From: Globodera rostochiensis
Taxonomy: Eukaryota > Nematoda > Chromadorea > Rhabditida > Heteroderidae
Length of the DNA: 64,000 bases
Direction: 5' to 3'
NCBI GenBank assembly: GCA_018350325.1
Contig: JAEVLN010000007.1
Span: 2,285,856 to 2,349,855 of the forward strand
A program made the translations under genes and the position numbers. The notes beneath the pieces are model-generated. The model searched no databases and was not told where the DNA came from. It saw nothing but the letters and a program-made list of their open reading frames with translations. Of this stretch, positions 36,460-47,236 are shown in pieces. Within the stretch, counting starts at the first letter, position 1. Each line of letters begins with the position of its first letter.

Positions 36460-36837
36460 TCATCTCCCCGTCATCGGTGAAAACACCTCAAAACCAATGC
36501 GGTGACGATACGCATTAAATGCCTCCGTCGATTCTGCCCCAACTAAATAATAACTTTTTTAATGTTTTAAAAAAAAGAAGCAATTTTCATCTTTCTAAAA
36601 CCAATAAAGAAAACAGCACAACTTTATACCACGATTATAGAAGTCGCGGGCCCAATGTTGACAGCTGGCATCCATCAAATTGTATTTCGTCCACATGCCA
36701 CGAAAAATGTCCTCCACTTTTTCATAAGAAACATTCAGTTTGGTCTCCGCACAAATTCCGAGAGAGCGACCGTAGTAGCCCCAACTAAGCAATGAAGCAT
36801 AAAGAAATGAGGAAAAATCTGTTGGATTCTTTTCCAA
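36460..36837 (-). CDS. Unrecognised protein with CQHWARDF motif
   Basis: Two minus-strand exons fit in frame: 36837-36633 (SSFLYASLLSWGYYGRSLGI, ...VEDIFRGMWTKYNLMDASCQHWARDFYN) and 36542-36460 (GAESTEAFNAYRHRIGFEVF, stop), with donor ATC|GTGGTA and acceptor ATTTAG. The Cys-x-His-Trp motif late in the chain recalls the catalytic NC.H region of LRAT/NlpC-P60-type folds, but no partner His motif is visible, so I do not name it. The start and any upstream exons are unknown. Confidence 0.4.
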
Positions 36838-36939
36838 ACTTTAAAGTAAGTTTCGGGAGTGCGAGAATGCTTAAAGGCGCTCCGGGGAGAGAATAAAATG
36901 TGTTTTAAAGATTAACAATTTTAGCTAGAGCCCGGTAAA

Positions 36940-37095
36940 ATAAAATTTCCGGGAACGGGAATTTCAAATCTAACGGGAACGGGAACGGGATTCCCGTCTT
37001 TTTCCCGTTCCCGTTAAAAATCCCGCCCGGCAAAAAAAGACGGGAACGGGAATCCCGTACTTTTCCTGCGGGAATCCCGTTCCCGCCGGGCTCTA
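36940..37095. repeat. Inverted GGGAACGGG-type repeats
   Basis: Runs of GGGAACGGGAACGGGATTCC and of the complementary CCCGTTCCCG alternate, able to fold into GC-rich hairpins. Simple repeat, no gene. Confidence 0.6.
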
Positions 37096-37357
37096 GTTTT
37101 AGCATTTTAAGATTTGCTGTTTAATTTTAAGGAAGCGCTCATTTCGCGAACTTAGCAATCGCTGTTTTGTATTTTCTATTGACGAATTCGTTATAAGTGC
37201 ACCAAACGCATTTTTAGAAGAAAAAATATTTTCACAAATTTTGACCGAAGAGAGTGAGAGGTCGATTGGTATATAAAAGAAGGCGAGCCACCAGGCGAAA
37301 ATAACATTTTTGAATTGCTTAATTCCGGACTTTTGATCAGCTAAACAGAAAATTAGC

Positions 37358-37689
37358 CTACCGGCTTTCCTTGCCGACGTCGGTAATTTCGTAAGTGCGC
37401 CGGTTCTTTTTGCCACACTTGCCACAGACAAAATAAACCAAAACCGCGTGGTGTGTGGCCAACCTCTGTAAAACTATTTTTGAATTACAAAATAGTTGGT
37501 GCAGCTAACCGGCGAATCGAGTAATTTAGTAACCGGAGCGAGAATTGGATGAATATTCCCAATTAGGTGAAGGAGTTGCATTGGCTGAGCACGCAATTCC
37601 ATTTTAACTGCACGATAATGCTGGGAACCGCAGCCACAGGGAGGCATTGGCGTCCAATTTGCAGCATTTGAAGCAAATAATGAGGACAT
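37358..37689 (-). CDS. Possible small protein with CxCG and CGKCG pairs
   Basis: The frame from ATG 37689 reads MSSLFASNAANWTPMPPCGC and continues about 60 residues. A good acceptor (AATAGTTTTACAG) before 37472 opens RLATHHAVLVYFVCGKCG and a Lys/Arg-rich end with stop at 37360-37358. The two Cys pairs could form a zinc ribbon, but spacing is longer than usual and the donor (candidates near 37530) is not fixed. Unrecognised family. Confidence 0.3.
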
Positions 37690-40156
37690 TTTGATGAAAA
37701 TAATTTGTGTTCTTCTTAAAAATTTTAGATTCTTAAAAAGGTTAATCACAGCATTTTACCTTCAGTTAAATTTTTATATTTGAATGGTAAAATATCCTAG
37801 GAAAGCCACTGTTTAACGCGCATTATGGTTTTTTAAAACAATTTGGTAACAATCGTAAACTTGTTGGGAGATTTTATGAAAAACGACGAGATGAAACGAT
37901 CCCATTTTAGTAAAGTTATAATCAAAAATTTCAAATACTTTTTGGACCATAATTTTTTGAGGTTTATATTACAAATTGTTCAGTTTGCTTGGTTCCAAGA
38001 AGAGCTATGGCACCTTAAACGTCGTTGGCGCCCAGTTGACCACAATCGGTAAGGAAATTTGCAGTTCCCGTTCCCGCTTTATTTAACCGGACTCCAAATG
38101 AATTGTTTTTTAATGGTTACTACTAATTGGACTAAATTTGAATGGGAAAATCATCCCGAAAGTCACATTTAATATTTTTTGTTGTGACTGAATTGAATAT
38201 AGATTATCCTTGGGAATGGATGCAAAAGAAAAAAAATCAACTGCGAATATGACATAACAAAAACATGAGAATGGCTCAAATGAATTTTGTTTTTATGCAC
38301 TAAATCTCTGACCCCCCCCCCCCCCCCCAGGGGTTTAGGGGGCGGGGGGTGGGGGAGACATGGACATAAAATTGAGTAAATACCAGTGTTTTCCTGTTCC
38401 AAGGATTTTGAACCTGTTCCTGTTCCTGTTCTGTTCTTAAATTTTAGAACAGCCTATCTGTTCTGTTCCTGTTCTGTTCCGACCTCGAGAACAGAACAGG
38501 AACAGAACAGTGTAAACTGTTCTTAGACTGTTCCAAATTAAAAATTTTCCGAGTGAAATTCAGTCTGAAATTTTAATTGATGATGCATTGGACAAAGTGT
38601 TCATCACTTGCTAGTGATGCTCGAGACCTAAATTTACCGAGACTTGACCCCGAGACTCGAGAATTGACTCCCAAAAATCCGAGACTTTACCAAAAATTTT
38701 TAATTTAGATTCAAAATAGGTTTGCTCCCGAACCCTTGGGGGTGGGAAAATGGTATGTAGGGAAGGTCGGGGGGGGGGGGGGGGTGGCCATGTCGGGGGT
38801 CCGGGACGACTAAATCTCTGACCCCCCCAGGGGTTTAGGGGGCGGGGGGTGGGGGAGGACTTGACCCCGTCGAGAATTGACTCCCAAAAATCCGAGACTT
38901 TACCAAAAATTTTTAATTTAGATTCAAAATAGGTTTGCTCCCGAACCCTTGGGGGTGGGAAAATGGTATGTAGGGAAGGTCGGGGGGGGGGGGGGTGGCC
39001 ATGTCGGGGGTCCGGGACGACCCAATTTTGAGAATGGGGAGCAACTCTAGTGAAAAAAATTATATACTTTTTTCAGACTTCTGTTTTCTTATTTTGGGGC
39101 TCGGGGAGCACACCTAGTTAAAAATTAAATATTTTTTTAGAAAATTCTGCTTTACTTCAGGGGGGAGTCGGCGGTGCCGCTAGGCGCCGCCGAGAAAATT
39201 TTGAATTTTTGATTCAATTTGTTAAGGGATTTGCAACCATTTTTTGAAGCCTTTTAGAATGGGAGGGGCCCGGGTTGACGATTTTGAGAGTTTTTTTGAA
39301 TAATTGGTCTTAATTTTTAAAAGTTAGAAAACAAAAAGCCACCCCCCCCCCCTTATGATTTTTTCTCAATTTAAAGAAAAAAATAAAAATCAAAAATATT
39401 TTTAAAATTACCATTTGTTCATTTTGGAATTTTAAATATTTTCGATGATTTAGACCTTTAACTTTATGATTTTAAAAATCTTTTTATAGGCAACTTTAAC
39501 ACCACGAAACAATTTTTTTTGAATGCTGTGCAAACTTTGATTCGAATCAGGGCTACACGAAATTTCGTTTCGATTTTGTGTTTTTCGTGGGGTTTTCGTT
39601 TTCGAAATTAAAATTACGAAAAACCCAAAAAATTTACAAACTAAAAAAATTGTTCACTGTCCGGGCGTCGTTATCAGAATTTGTATTTAATTGACCCAAA
39701 GTTTTTATAGACTGAATTTTGAAGCAAAATGATAACATAAAAAAAATGGGGGGAATTGGACAAAAAATCTCAGATACCTAAAATAGGTTCGATCAACCAA
39801 AATAAGTTTTTTGTCAATTCTGCACAAAATTCAAAGGCAAAGAATATTCACTTTCACTTTTAATAGAGTGAATAGGAGTTTCTTATGAATAAAAGGTATG
39901 ATTAAAACAAATTGTCGACTCTCTAGAGTTTGATAAAAAATTCAAAAAATAAAGGGCAATAAAGGGCAACTGAATGATGATAACGAATAAGATACGAAAT
40001 TTTAGGTGATTAAGGTTTTTGAAATTTACTGGATTCCGGATTATAGCTCCTCAAATAATTACCAATCTTACAAAAAAGAAAATTAAACGGCATTTTCATT
40101 TTAAAGAATTCATTAAATTTGTAAATTATTTTTTGTTCACCTAATTTGTTTCGCAG
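37690..40156. other. Non-coding spacer with G runs and hairpins
   Basis: Holds C/G homopolymers (38313-38355, 38770-38790, 38980-38995) inside two copies of a block of about 190 bp, a perfect 22-bp hairpin (38458-38510), a GC hairpin of the dispersed family (39165-39195) and A/T-rich DNA. No gene seen. The same content recurs at 43.98-46.38 kb. Confidence 0.6.
38458..38510. repeat. Perfect 22-bp hairpin, GAACAG motif
   Basis: 38458-38479 is the exact reverse complement of 38489-38510, both built from GTTCT/GTTCC steps (CTGTTCTGTTCCTGTTCT...), with a 9-base loop CGACCTCGA. Copied at 44697-44749. Confidence 0.85.
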
Positions 40157-40280
40157 AAACTACCGGTTTATTTGCCCATTCTGCCGCTGATTTGATTCCA
40201 TGCGTTTCTTGTATTACGCTGCGTTAAAATTGAAGAAAACTTTGGACCAAACTTCAAGTTCAAATCAATTTTTGGCACGA
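40157..40280 (+). pseudogene. Orphan last exon of a SPRY gene
   Basis: After TTTCGCAG the frame reads ETTGLFAHSAADLIPCVSC, the usual last SPRY exon, then shifts: one base is missing compared with the relic at 4112-4239. No other SPRY exons are attached. Confidence 0.7.
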
Positions 40281-40389
40281 AACGATTTCATATCTTCCCT
40301 TTTAAGTTAAAACTTCAACAATAAAGAGTTTTTTAAAATGTTAATTTATTTGATTTTCTTAATTAATAAAATGTTTTAAACTTGTCGGC

Positions 40390-40745
40390 GCCCAAGTTGA
40401 CCCTACCCGATCCAAATTTGCCGCGCCAAAACGGCATGGCGCCAAACTGTCCGGTTATTTATGACGGAACTCCGTGGCCAAGAAGACGGGACATGAATAA
40501 ATTTGATTAATTCTTGGCCTTTCGTTTCGACAGGCATTAGAAAAAGCTTGTGTTGGATGGTTCCTTTGGGTTTTCGTAAAAAAGTGCACGAAAATAGAAT
40601 TTTAGAGGATGCCCAAAAGTTCCACGTCACCTCACCCGCTTAAAGCAGCCCCTGTGATATGCAAAGTGCAATTCAGATTTATCGACCAATATCTCTGCTT
40701 CTTTGGCCATTTACTCTGCCTAGGGGCGCTTTTTCCATACAATAC
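40390..40745 (+). repeat. Upstream cassette of SPRYSEC copy 1
   Basis: Matches 2.96-3.3 kb (-), 46.6-46.97 kb (+) and 59.04-59.4 kb (-). Always on the 5' side of a promoter and signal-peptide exon. Confidence 0.75.
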
Positions 40746-42030
40746 ATTAGCCATGATGCTTCAACCCCCCCCCCCCAAAATTGGCATAAACGGGGGGCCC
40801 CAAATGCCCCGACCATTTCTGGCATATATCTTTGTTGGAGTAAAACAATGTATATGTAAAAAACAGCCATTTATGCCAACGCATTCTCCCGCATCCCCTC
40901 CAGGCGCTTCTTCCATACAATACATTAGCCGTAATGCTTCAACCCCCCCCCCCAAAATTGGCATAAACAGGGGGCCCCAAATGCCCGGGCGCTTTTTCCA
41001 TACAATACATTAGCCATGAGCTTCAATCTCCCCCCCCCCAAAATTGGCATAAACAGGGGGCCCCAAATGCCCGGGCGCTTTTCCATACAATACATTAGCC
41101 ATGATGCTTCAATCTCCCCCCCCCCCCAAAATTGGCAAAACAGGGGGCCCCAAATGCCCGGGCGCTTTTTCCATACAATACATTAGCCATGATGCTCAAT
41201 CTCCCCCCCCCCCCCCAAAATTGGCATAAACAGGGGGCCCCAAATGCCCGGGCGCTTTTCCATACAATACATTAGCCATGATGCTTCAATCTCCCCCCCC
41301 CAAAATTGGCATAACAGGGGGCCCCAAATGCCCGGGCGCTTTTTCCATACAATACATTAGCCATGATGCTTCATCTCCCCCCCCCCCAAAAATTGGCATA
41401 AACAGGGGGCCCCAAATGCCCGGGCGCTTTTTCATACAATACATTAGCCATGATGCTTCAATCTCCCCCCCCCCCAAAATTGGCATAAACAGGGGCCCCA
41501 AATGCCCGGGCGCTTTTTCCATACAATACATTAGCCATGATGCTTCAATCCCCCCCCCCCCAAAATTGGCATAAACAGGGGGCCCCAAATGCCCGGGCGC
41601 TTTTTCCATCAATACATTAGCCATGATGCTTCAATCTCCCCCCCCCCAAAAATTGGCATAAACAGGGGCCCCAAATGCCCGGGCGCTTTTTCCATACAAT
41701 ACATTAGCCATGATGCTTCAATCTCCCCCCCCCCCAAAATTGGCATAAACAGCGGGCCCCAAATGCCCGGGCGCTTTTTCCATACATACATTAGCCATGA
41801 TGCTTCAATCTCCCCCCCCCCCAAAATTGGCATAAACAGGGGGCCCAAATGCCCGGGCGCTTTTTCCATACAATACATTAGCCATGATGCTTCAATCTCC
41901 CCCCCCCCCAAAATTGGCATAAACAGGGGGCCCCAAATGCCCGGGCGCCGGGCGCTTTTTCCAACAATACATTAGCCATGATGCTTCAATCTCCCCCCCC
42001 CCCAAAATTGGCATAAACAAGGGCCCCCAA
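40746..42030. repeat. Expanded minisatellite, unit about 87 bp, about 14 copies
   Basis: Units contain CATTAGCCATGATGCTTCAA, a run of 8-15 C, AAAATTGGCATAAACAGGGG and CAAATGCCCGGGCGCTTTTT. The C run varies in length. It lies about 130 bp upstream of the TATA box of SPRYSEC copy 1. Frames through it on both strands are by-products. Confidence 0.95.
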
Positions 42031-42162
42031 TTTCTGGCATTTCTTTGTTGGGGTAAGGCAATATTTTCGTAAATGCCAACGCATTCTCTCGCGTCCTCTC
42101 CATTCTCTTCGTTGGCAATGCTATTTGAAACAAAGTCACTTCTACGCCTGCGATTAAAGCCG

Positions 42163-42169
42163 TATAAAA
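42163..42169 (+). promoter_or_regulatory. TATA box, SPRYSEC copy 1
   Basis: TATAAAA within GCCGTATAAAAGCGGTGGCA, 48 bases before the ATG at 42217. Confidence 0.6.
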
Positions 42170-42216
42170 GCGGTGGCATGCAGCAGAAAAAGCCATCATT
42201 CATTATTTGCCTCAAA

Positions 42217-43519
42217 ATGCCCACCTTTCTCTTCTTGGCCGCAATTTTCTTGCTTGTGGCCGCTTCCACTCTGCTGGAAACGGGTCAGAAAAAATTTGTT
42301 TTTTTAGTTTAAAAATTTGGCGCAATATTTCATCGCTTTTCAGTGTGTGGGGTGACTAACAAAAATTTATTTAAATTTCAAAATATTTTAACTTAAATTT
42401 TCGGCTGACTCACGTAGAGAATTCAGATGCATCGCCGCCGCCAAAAACAAACGCCAAACTCGAAAATGAACCATCCACTGGCAATGCTGAACCAAAAGCA
42501 GGTAACAGTGCAAAATAATAATTATTTTAAATTCTCGATAAGTGTTTCTTAGGTTCGGGGTCGAGGAACCCGAATAAGCTCCATTTTCAACGTTGAACCC
42601 CGGACCCGAATTCGAACATTTTATCAAAAATTCAAAAACGAATTGCAGCCTCAAAACCATTCAAAAAACGTGTAATTTGAATAAAATTATTTTTCCTTAG
42701 AACAAAATCGATGGGATTCTGCTGCATGTCACGAGGGCCTGACACTCTCGCCCGACAAATTGATTGTTGAATTTGCTGGAGAGAATAGCGGTTAAATATT
42801 ATTCTGTTAAAGTGATTTAGTTAAAAAGATTTATGAAAATGATTAACTTTTTCGTTTTAGGGTGGCGCTCTGTCCGCGCCAAACAACAGTTAATTTCAAA
42901 AGACGGCATTTTCTACTACGAAGTGAAAATCTCGGAGAAAGTAGCGTAAGTTAAATAAATAAATAAATAGTTGAGCTTCGAAATGCTTTAGAAGCATTTT
43001 CCTTTTAAAAAATTATATTTAGCGGTATTTTCATTGGGCTTGCGACCGAACAAATGCCATTGGACACATGGGTTGGACGTGACAAAGGCTCTTACGCGTA
43101 CTCAAACAGTGGCAGTTTTTGGGGTCACAAACAACGTCTTTTTATCGAAGGAAAACCCAAATTTGACCCTAACGACATCATCGGCTGCGGCGTCCATTTG
43201 AAAAGTCGCCAAATCATTTACACAAAAAATGACAAGCTTTTAGGTGAGAAAGAAAAAGAATTAAAATAAAATTAAAGGGCATTTAATCACTTTTGGGTTG
43301 TTTCTTTAATTTAAAGATCTAATTCGATGGCCCATTTTTTTGGTTTAATAAATCTTTTTAATTTATTTATTTTGTTTTTTACAGGAACTGCCTATTTGTT
43401 AGCGATTCTGCGGCCGAATTGTACCCGTGCGTTTCGATGTTCAATCCTGGCACCAAAATTGAGCGAATTTTGGCACGAAAAAATTCAAATTCGACATTGC
43501 CGAGGCATTTAGAAAGTGA
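42217..43519 (+). pseudogene. SPRYSEC-type secreted SPRY protein, copy 1 (last exon frameshifted)
   Basis: Exons: 42217-42283 (signal peptide [20 protein letters not shown]), 42418-42501 (linker ENSDASPPPKTNAKLENEPS), 42701-42790 ([20 protein letters not shown]), 42861-42945 ([20 protein letters not shown]), 43023-43243 ([37 protein letters not shown]) and 43385-43519. The first five join in frame with canonical sites. The last exon lacks one base in TTAGTCGATTCTG and another in ATTGAAGCGA relative to copy 2, so the C-terminus is lost. SPRYSECs are secreted gland effectors of cyst nematodes that act inside host cells; that role is family knowledge. The defects may be sequence errors. Confidence 0.75.
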
Positions 43520-43973
43520 AAACGAGGGGATTTATGGGATTTTGCTGTTGAGGGTTTTCGTCTTTGTTTTATTCTTTGTGATTAAAACATTATCTTCGAA
43601 TTTGCAACTTTCCCGCAAAAAAAAAACCCAGAAAATTTGCTTTCTTTCGAGTTTCAATCCACCCGAGAGTAATAAAAACCATTCGAAGTCGTAGGTTGAC
43701 GCTATTGTGAAAGTTTTCTGACCTTAACTTTTTTGATATTTGTCCAGATTTAAAAACGGCGGTGAAATTTTCAATTTCGACCTACCAAAAAAGTGCTAAC
43801 GGCCCAAAAAGAAGCCCCCTTTTTGCCTACCATGTTGCGGTTGAAGGGGCTAAAGTGGTTTAAAGCATGTTTTTGGCGTGTTGGGTTTGGAGAAAGGGGC
43901 AAACAACTTTTTTGGGGGGGCAAAAATTTGGCCCCTTTTAAAAAGGTTTTTTTTTTTAAAAAAAAACCATTAT
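43520..43973. other. 3' flank of SPRYSEC copy 1 and duplication junction
   Basis: Matches 48542-48925 downstream of copy 2, then a junction of long T, A and G runs. No gene. Confidence 0.5.
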
Positions 43974-44696
43974 TTAGATTCTTAAAAAGGTTATCACAGC
44001 ATTTTACCTTCAGTTAAATTTTTATATTTGAATGGTAAAATATCCTAGGAAGCCACTGTTTAACGCGCATTATGGTTTTTTTAAAACAATTTGGTAACAA
44101 TCGTAAACTTTTGGGAGATTTTATGAAAAACGACGAGATGAAACGATCCCATTTTAGTAAAGTTATAATAAAAATTTCAAATACTTTTTGGACCATAATT
44201 TTTTGAGGTTTATATTACAAATTGTTCATTTGCTTGGTTCCAAGAAGAGCTATGGCACCTTAAACGTCGTTGGCGCCCAGTTGACCAAATCGGTAAGGAA
44301 ATTTGCAGTTCCCGTTCCCGCTTTATTTAACCGGACTCCAATGAATGTTTTTTAATGGTTACTATAATTGGACTAAATTTGAATGGGAAAATCATCCCGA
44401 AAGTCACATTTAATATTTTTTGTTGTGACTGAATTGAATATAGATTATCCTTGGGAATGGATGCAAAAGAAAAAAAATCAACTGCGAATATGACATAACA
44501 AAAACATGAGAATGGCTCAAATGAATTTTGTTTTTATGCACTAAATCTCTGACCCCCCCCCCCCCCCAGGGGTTTAGGGGGCGGGGGGTGGGGGAGACAT
44601 GGACATAAAATTGAGTAAATACCAGTGTTTTCCTGTTCCAAGGATTTTGAACCTGTTCCTGTTCCTGTTCTGTTCTTAAATTTTAGAACAGCCTAT

Positions 44697-44749
44697 CTGT
44701 TCTGTTCCTGTTCTGTTCCGACCTCGAGAACAGAACAGGAACAGAACAG
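44697..44749. repeat. Second copy of the 22-bp hairpin
   Basis: Identical stem and loop to 38458-38510, carried by the tandem duplication. Confidence 0.85.
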
Positions 44750-46382
44750 TGTAAACTGTTCTTAGACTGTTCCAAATTAAAAATTTTCCGAGTGAAATTC
44801 AGTCTGAAATTTTAATTGATGATGCATTGGACAAAGTGTTCATCACTTGCTAGTGATGCTCGAGACCTAAATTTACCGAGGACTTACCCCGAGACTCGAG
44901 AATTGACTCCCAAAAATCCGAGACTTACCAAAAATTTTTAATTTGATTCAAAATAGGTTTGCTCCCGAACCCTTGGGGGTGGGAAAATGGTATGTAGGGA
45001 AGGCGGGGGGGGGGGGGGGGTGGCCATGTCGGGGGTCCGGGACGACTAAATCTCTGACCCCCCAGGGGTTTAGGGGGCGGGGGGTGGGGGAGGACTTGAC
45101 CCCGTCGAGAATTGACTCCCAAAATCCGAGACTTTACCAAAATTTTTAATTTAGATTCAAAATAGGTTTGCTCCCGAACCTTGGGGGTGGGAAAATGGTA
45201 TGTAGGGAAGGTCGGGGGGGGGGGGGGTGGCCATGTCGGGGTCCGGGACGACCCAATTTTGAGAATGGGGAGCAACTCTAGTGAAAAAATTATATACTTT
45301 TTTCAGACTTCTGTTTTCTTATTTTGGGGCTCGGGGAGCACACCTAGTTAAAAATTAATATTTTTTTAGAAAATTCTGCTTTACTTCAGGGGGGAGTCGG
45401 CGGTGCCGCTAGGCGCGCCGAGAAAATTTTGAATTTTGATTCAATTTGTTAAGGGATTTGCTACCATTTTTTGAAGCCTTTTAGAATGGGAGGGGCCCGG
45501 GTTGACGATTTTGAGAGTTTTTTTGAATAATTGGTCTTAATTTTTAAAAGTTAGAAAACAAAAAGCCACCCCCCCCCCTTATGATTTTTTCTCAATTTAA
45601 AGAAAAAAATAAAAATCAAAAATATTTTTAAAATTACCATTTGTTCATTTTGGAATTTTAAATATTTTCGATGATTTAGACCTTTAACTTTATGATTTTA
45701 AAAATCTTTTTATAGGCAACTTTAACACCACGAAACAATTTTTTTTGAATGCTGTGCAAACTTTGATTCGAATCAGGGCTACACGAAATTTCGTTTCGAT
45801 TTTGTGTTTTTCGTGGGGTTTTCGTTTTCGAAATTAAAATTACGAAAAACCCAAAAAATTTACAAACTAAAAAAATTGTTCACTGTCCGGGCGTCGTTAT
45901 CAGAATTTGTATTTAATTGACCCAAAGTTTTTATAGACTGAATTTTGAAGCAAAATGATAACATAAAAAAAATGGGGGGAATTGGACAAAAAATCTCAGA
46001 TACCTAAAATAGGTTCGATCAACCAAAATAAGTTTTTTGTCAATTCTGCACAAAATTCAAAGGCAAAGAATATTCACTTTCACTTTTAATAGAGTGAATA
46101 GGAGTTTCTTATGAATAAAAGGTATGATTAAAACAAATTGTCGACTCTCTAGAGTTTGATAAAAAATTCAAAAAATAAAGGGCAATAAAGGGCAACTGAA
46201 TGATGATAACGAATAAGATACGAAATTTTAGGTGATTAAGGTTTTTGAAATTTACTGGATTCCGGATTATAGCTCCTCAAATAATTACCAATCTTACAAA
46301 AAAGAAAATTAAACGGCATTTTCATTTTAAAGAATTCATTAAATTTGTAAATTATTTTTTGTTCACCTAATTTGTTTCGCAG

Positions 46383-46506
46383 AAACTACCGGTTTATTTG
46401 CCCATTCTGCCGCTGATTTGATTCCATGCGTTTCTTGTATTACGCTGCGTTAAAATTGAAGAAAACTTTGGACCAAACTTCAAGTTCAAATCAATTTTTG
46501 GCACGA
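46383..46506 (+). pseudogene. Orphan last SPRY exon, second copy
   Basis: Same sequence and defect as 40157-40280, carried by the tandem duplication. Confidence 0.7.
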
Positions 46507-46589
46507 AACGATTTCATATCTTCCCTTTTAAGTTAAAACTTCAACAATAAAGAGTTTTTTAAAATGTTAATTTATTTGATTTTCTTAAT

Positions 46590-47040
46590 TAACAAAATGT
46601 CTTAAACTTGTCGACGCCCAAGTTGACCCTTACCAGAGCCAAATTTACGCCCCAAAACGACACGGCACCAAACTGTCCCGTTTTTATGACGGAACTCCGT
46701 GGCCAAGAAGACGGGACTTGAATAAATTTGATTAATTCTTGGCCTTTCGTTTCGACAGGCATTAGAAAAAGCTTATGTTGGATGGTTCCTTTGGGTTTTC
46801 GTAAAAAAGTGCACGAAAATAGAAATTTAGAGGATGCCCAAAAGTTCCACGTCACCTCACCCGCTTAAAGCAGCCCCTGTCATATGCAAAGTGCAATTCA
46901 GATTTATCGACCAATATCTCTGCTTCTTTGGCCATTTACTCTGCCTATGGGCGCTTTTTCCATACAATACATTAGCCATGATGCTTCAACCCCCCCCCCC
47001 AAAAAATTGGCATAAACAGGGGGCCCCAAATGCCCTCCAT
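46590..47040 (+). repeat. Upstream cassette of SPRYSEC copy 2 with one minisatellite unit
   Basis: Same block as 40390-40745, followed by a single CATTAGCCATGATGCTTCAA/C-run unit, then promoter sequence. This is the unexpanded state, as in the gene at 1-2652. Confidence 0.75.
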
Positions 47041-47175
47041 TTCTGGCATATATCTTTGTTGGAGTAAAACAATGTAATGTAAAAATGCCAACGCATTCTC
47101 TCGCGTCCCCTCCACTCTCTTCGCTGGCAATGCTATTTTAAAACAAAGGAACTTCTAAGCCTGCGATTAAAGCCG

Positions 47176-47182
47176 TATAAAA
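47176..47182 (+). promoter_or_regulatory. TATA box, SPRYSEC copy 2
   Basis: TATAAAA within GCCGTATAAAAGCGGTGGCA, about 55 bases before the ATG at 47237. A second TATAAA directly overlaps the start codon context and is probably not used. Confidence 0.55.
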
Positions 47183-47236
47183 GCGGTGGCATGCAGCAGA
47201 AAGCCATCATTCAAAACGATTTTATTGTTTTATAAA

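Larger units (their letters stand above)
37728..43905. repeat. Tandem duplication, copy 1 (about 6.2 kb)
   Basis: From TTTAGATTCTTAAAAAGG at 37728 to GTTTGGAGAAAGGG near 43900, this matches 43974-48925 in direct orientation. Contents in order: G-run spacer, relic SPRY last exon, upstream cassette, expanded minisatellite, promoter, SPRYSEC copy 1. The offset is about 6.25 kb before the minisatellite and 5.02 kb after it; the 1.2 kb difference is the minisatellite expansion here. Confidence 0.85.

Noticed and set aside
40609..41975. Long frames on both strands through the C-run minisatellite
   Set aside because: Open only because the unit lacks stops in some frames; interrupted by variation in C-run length between units.
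42541..42660. Extra exon GTTCGGGGTCGAGG... between linker and first SPRY exon in SPRYSEC copy 1
   Set aside because: It has acceptor-like TTTCTTAG, but in the phase left by the linker exon it meets a stop within 15 codons, while skipping it joins linker to SPRY in frame.
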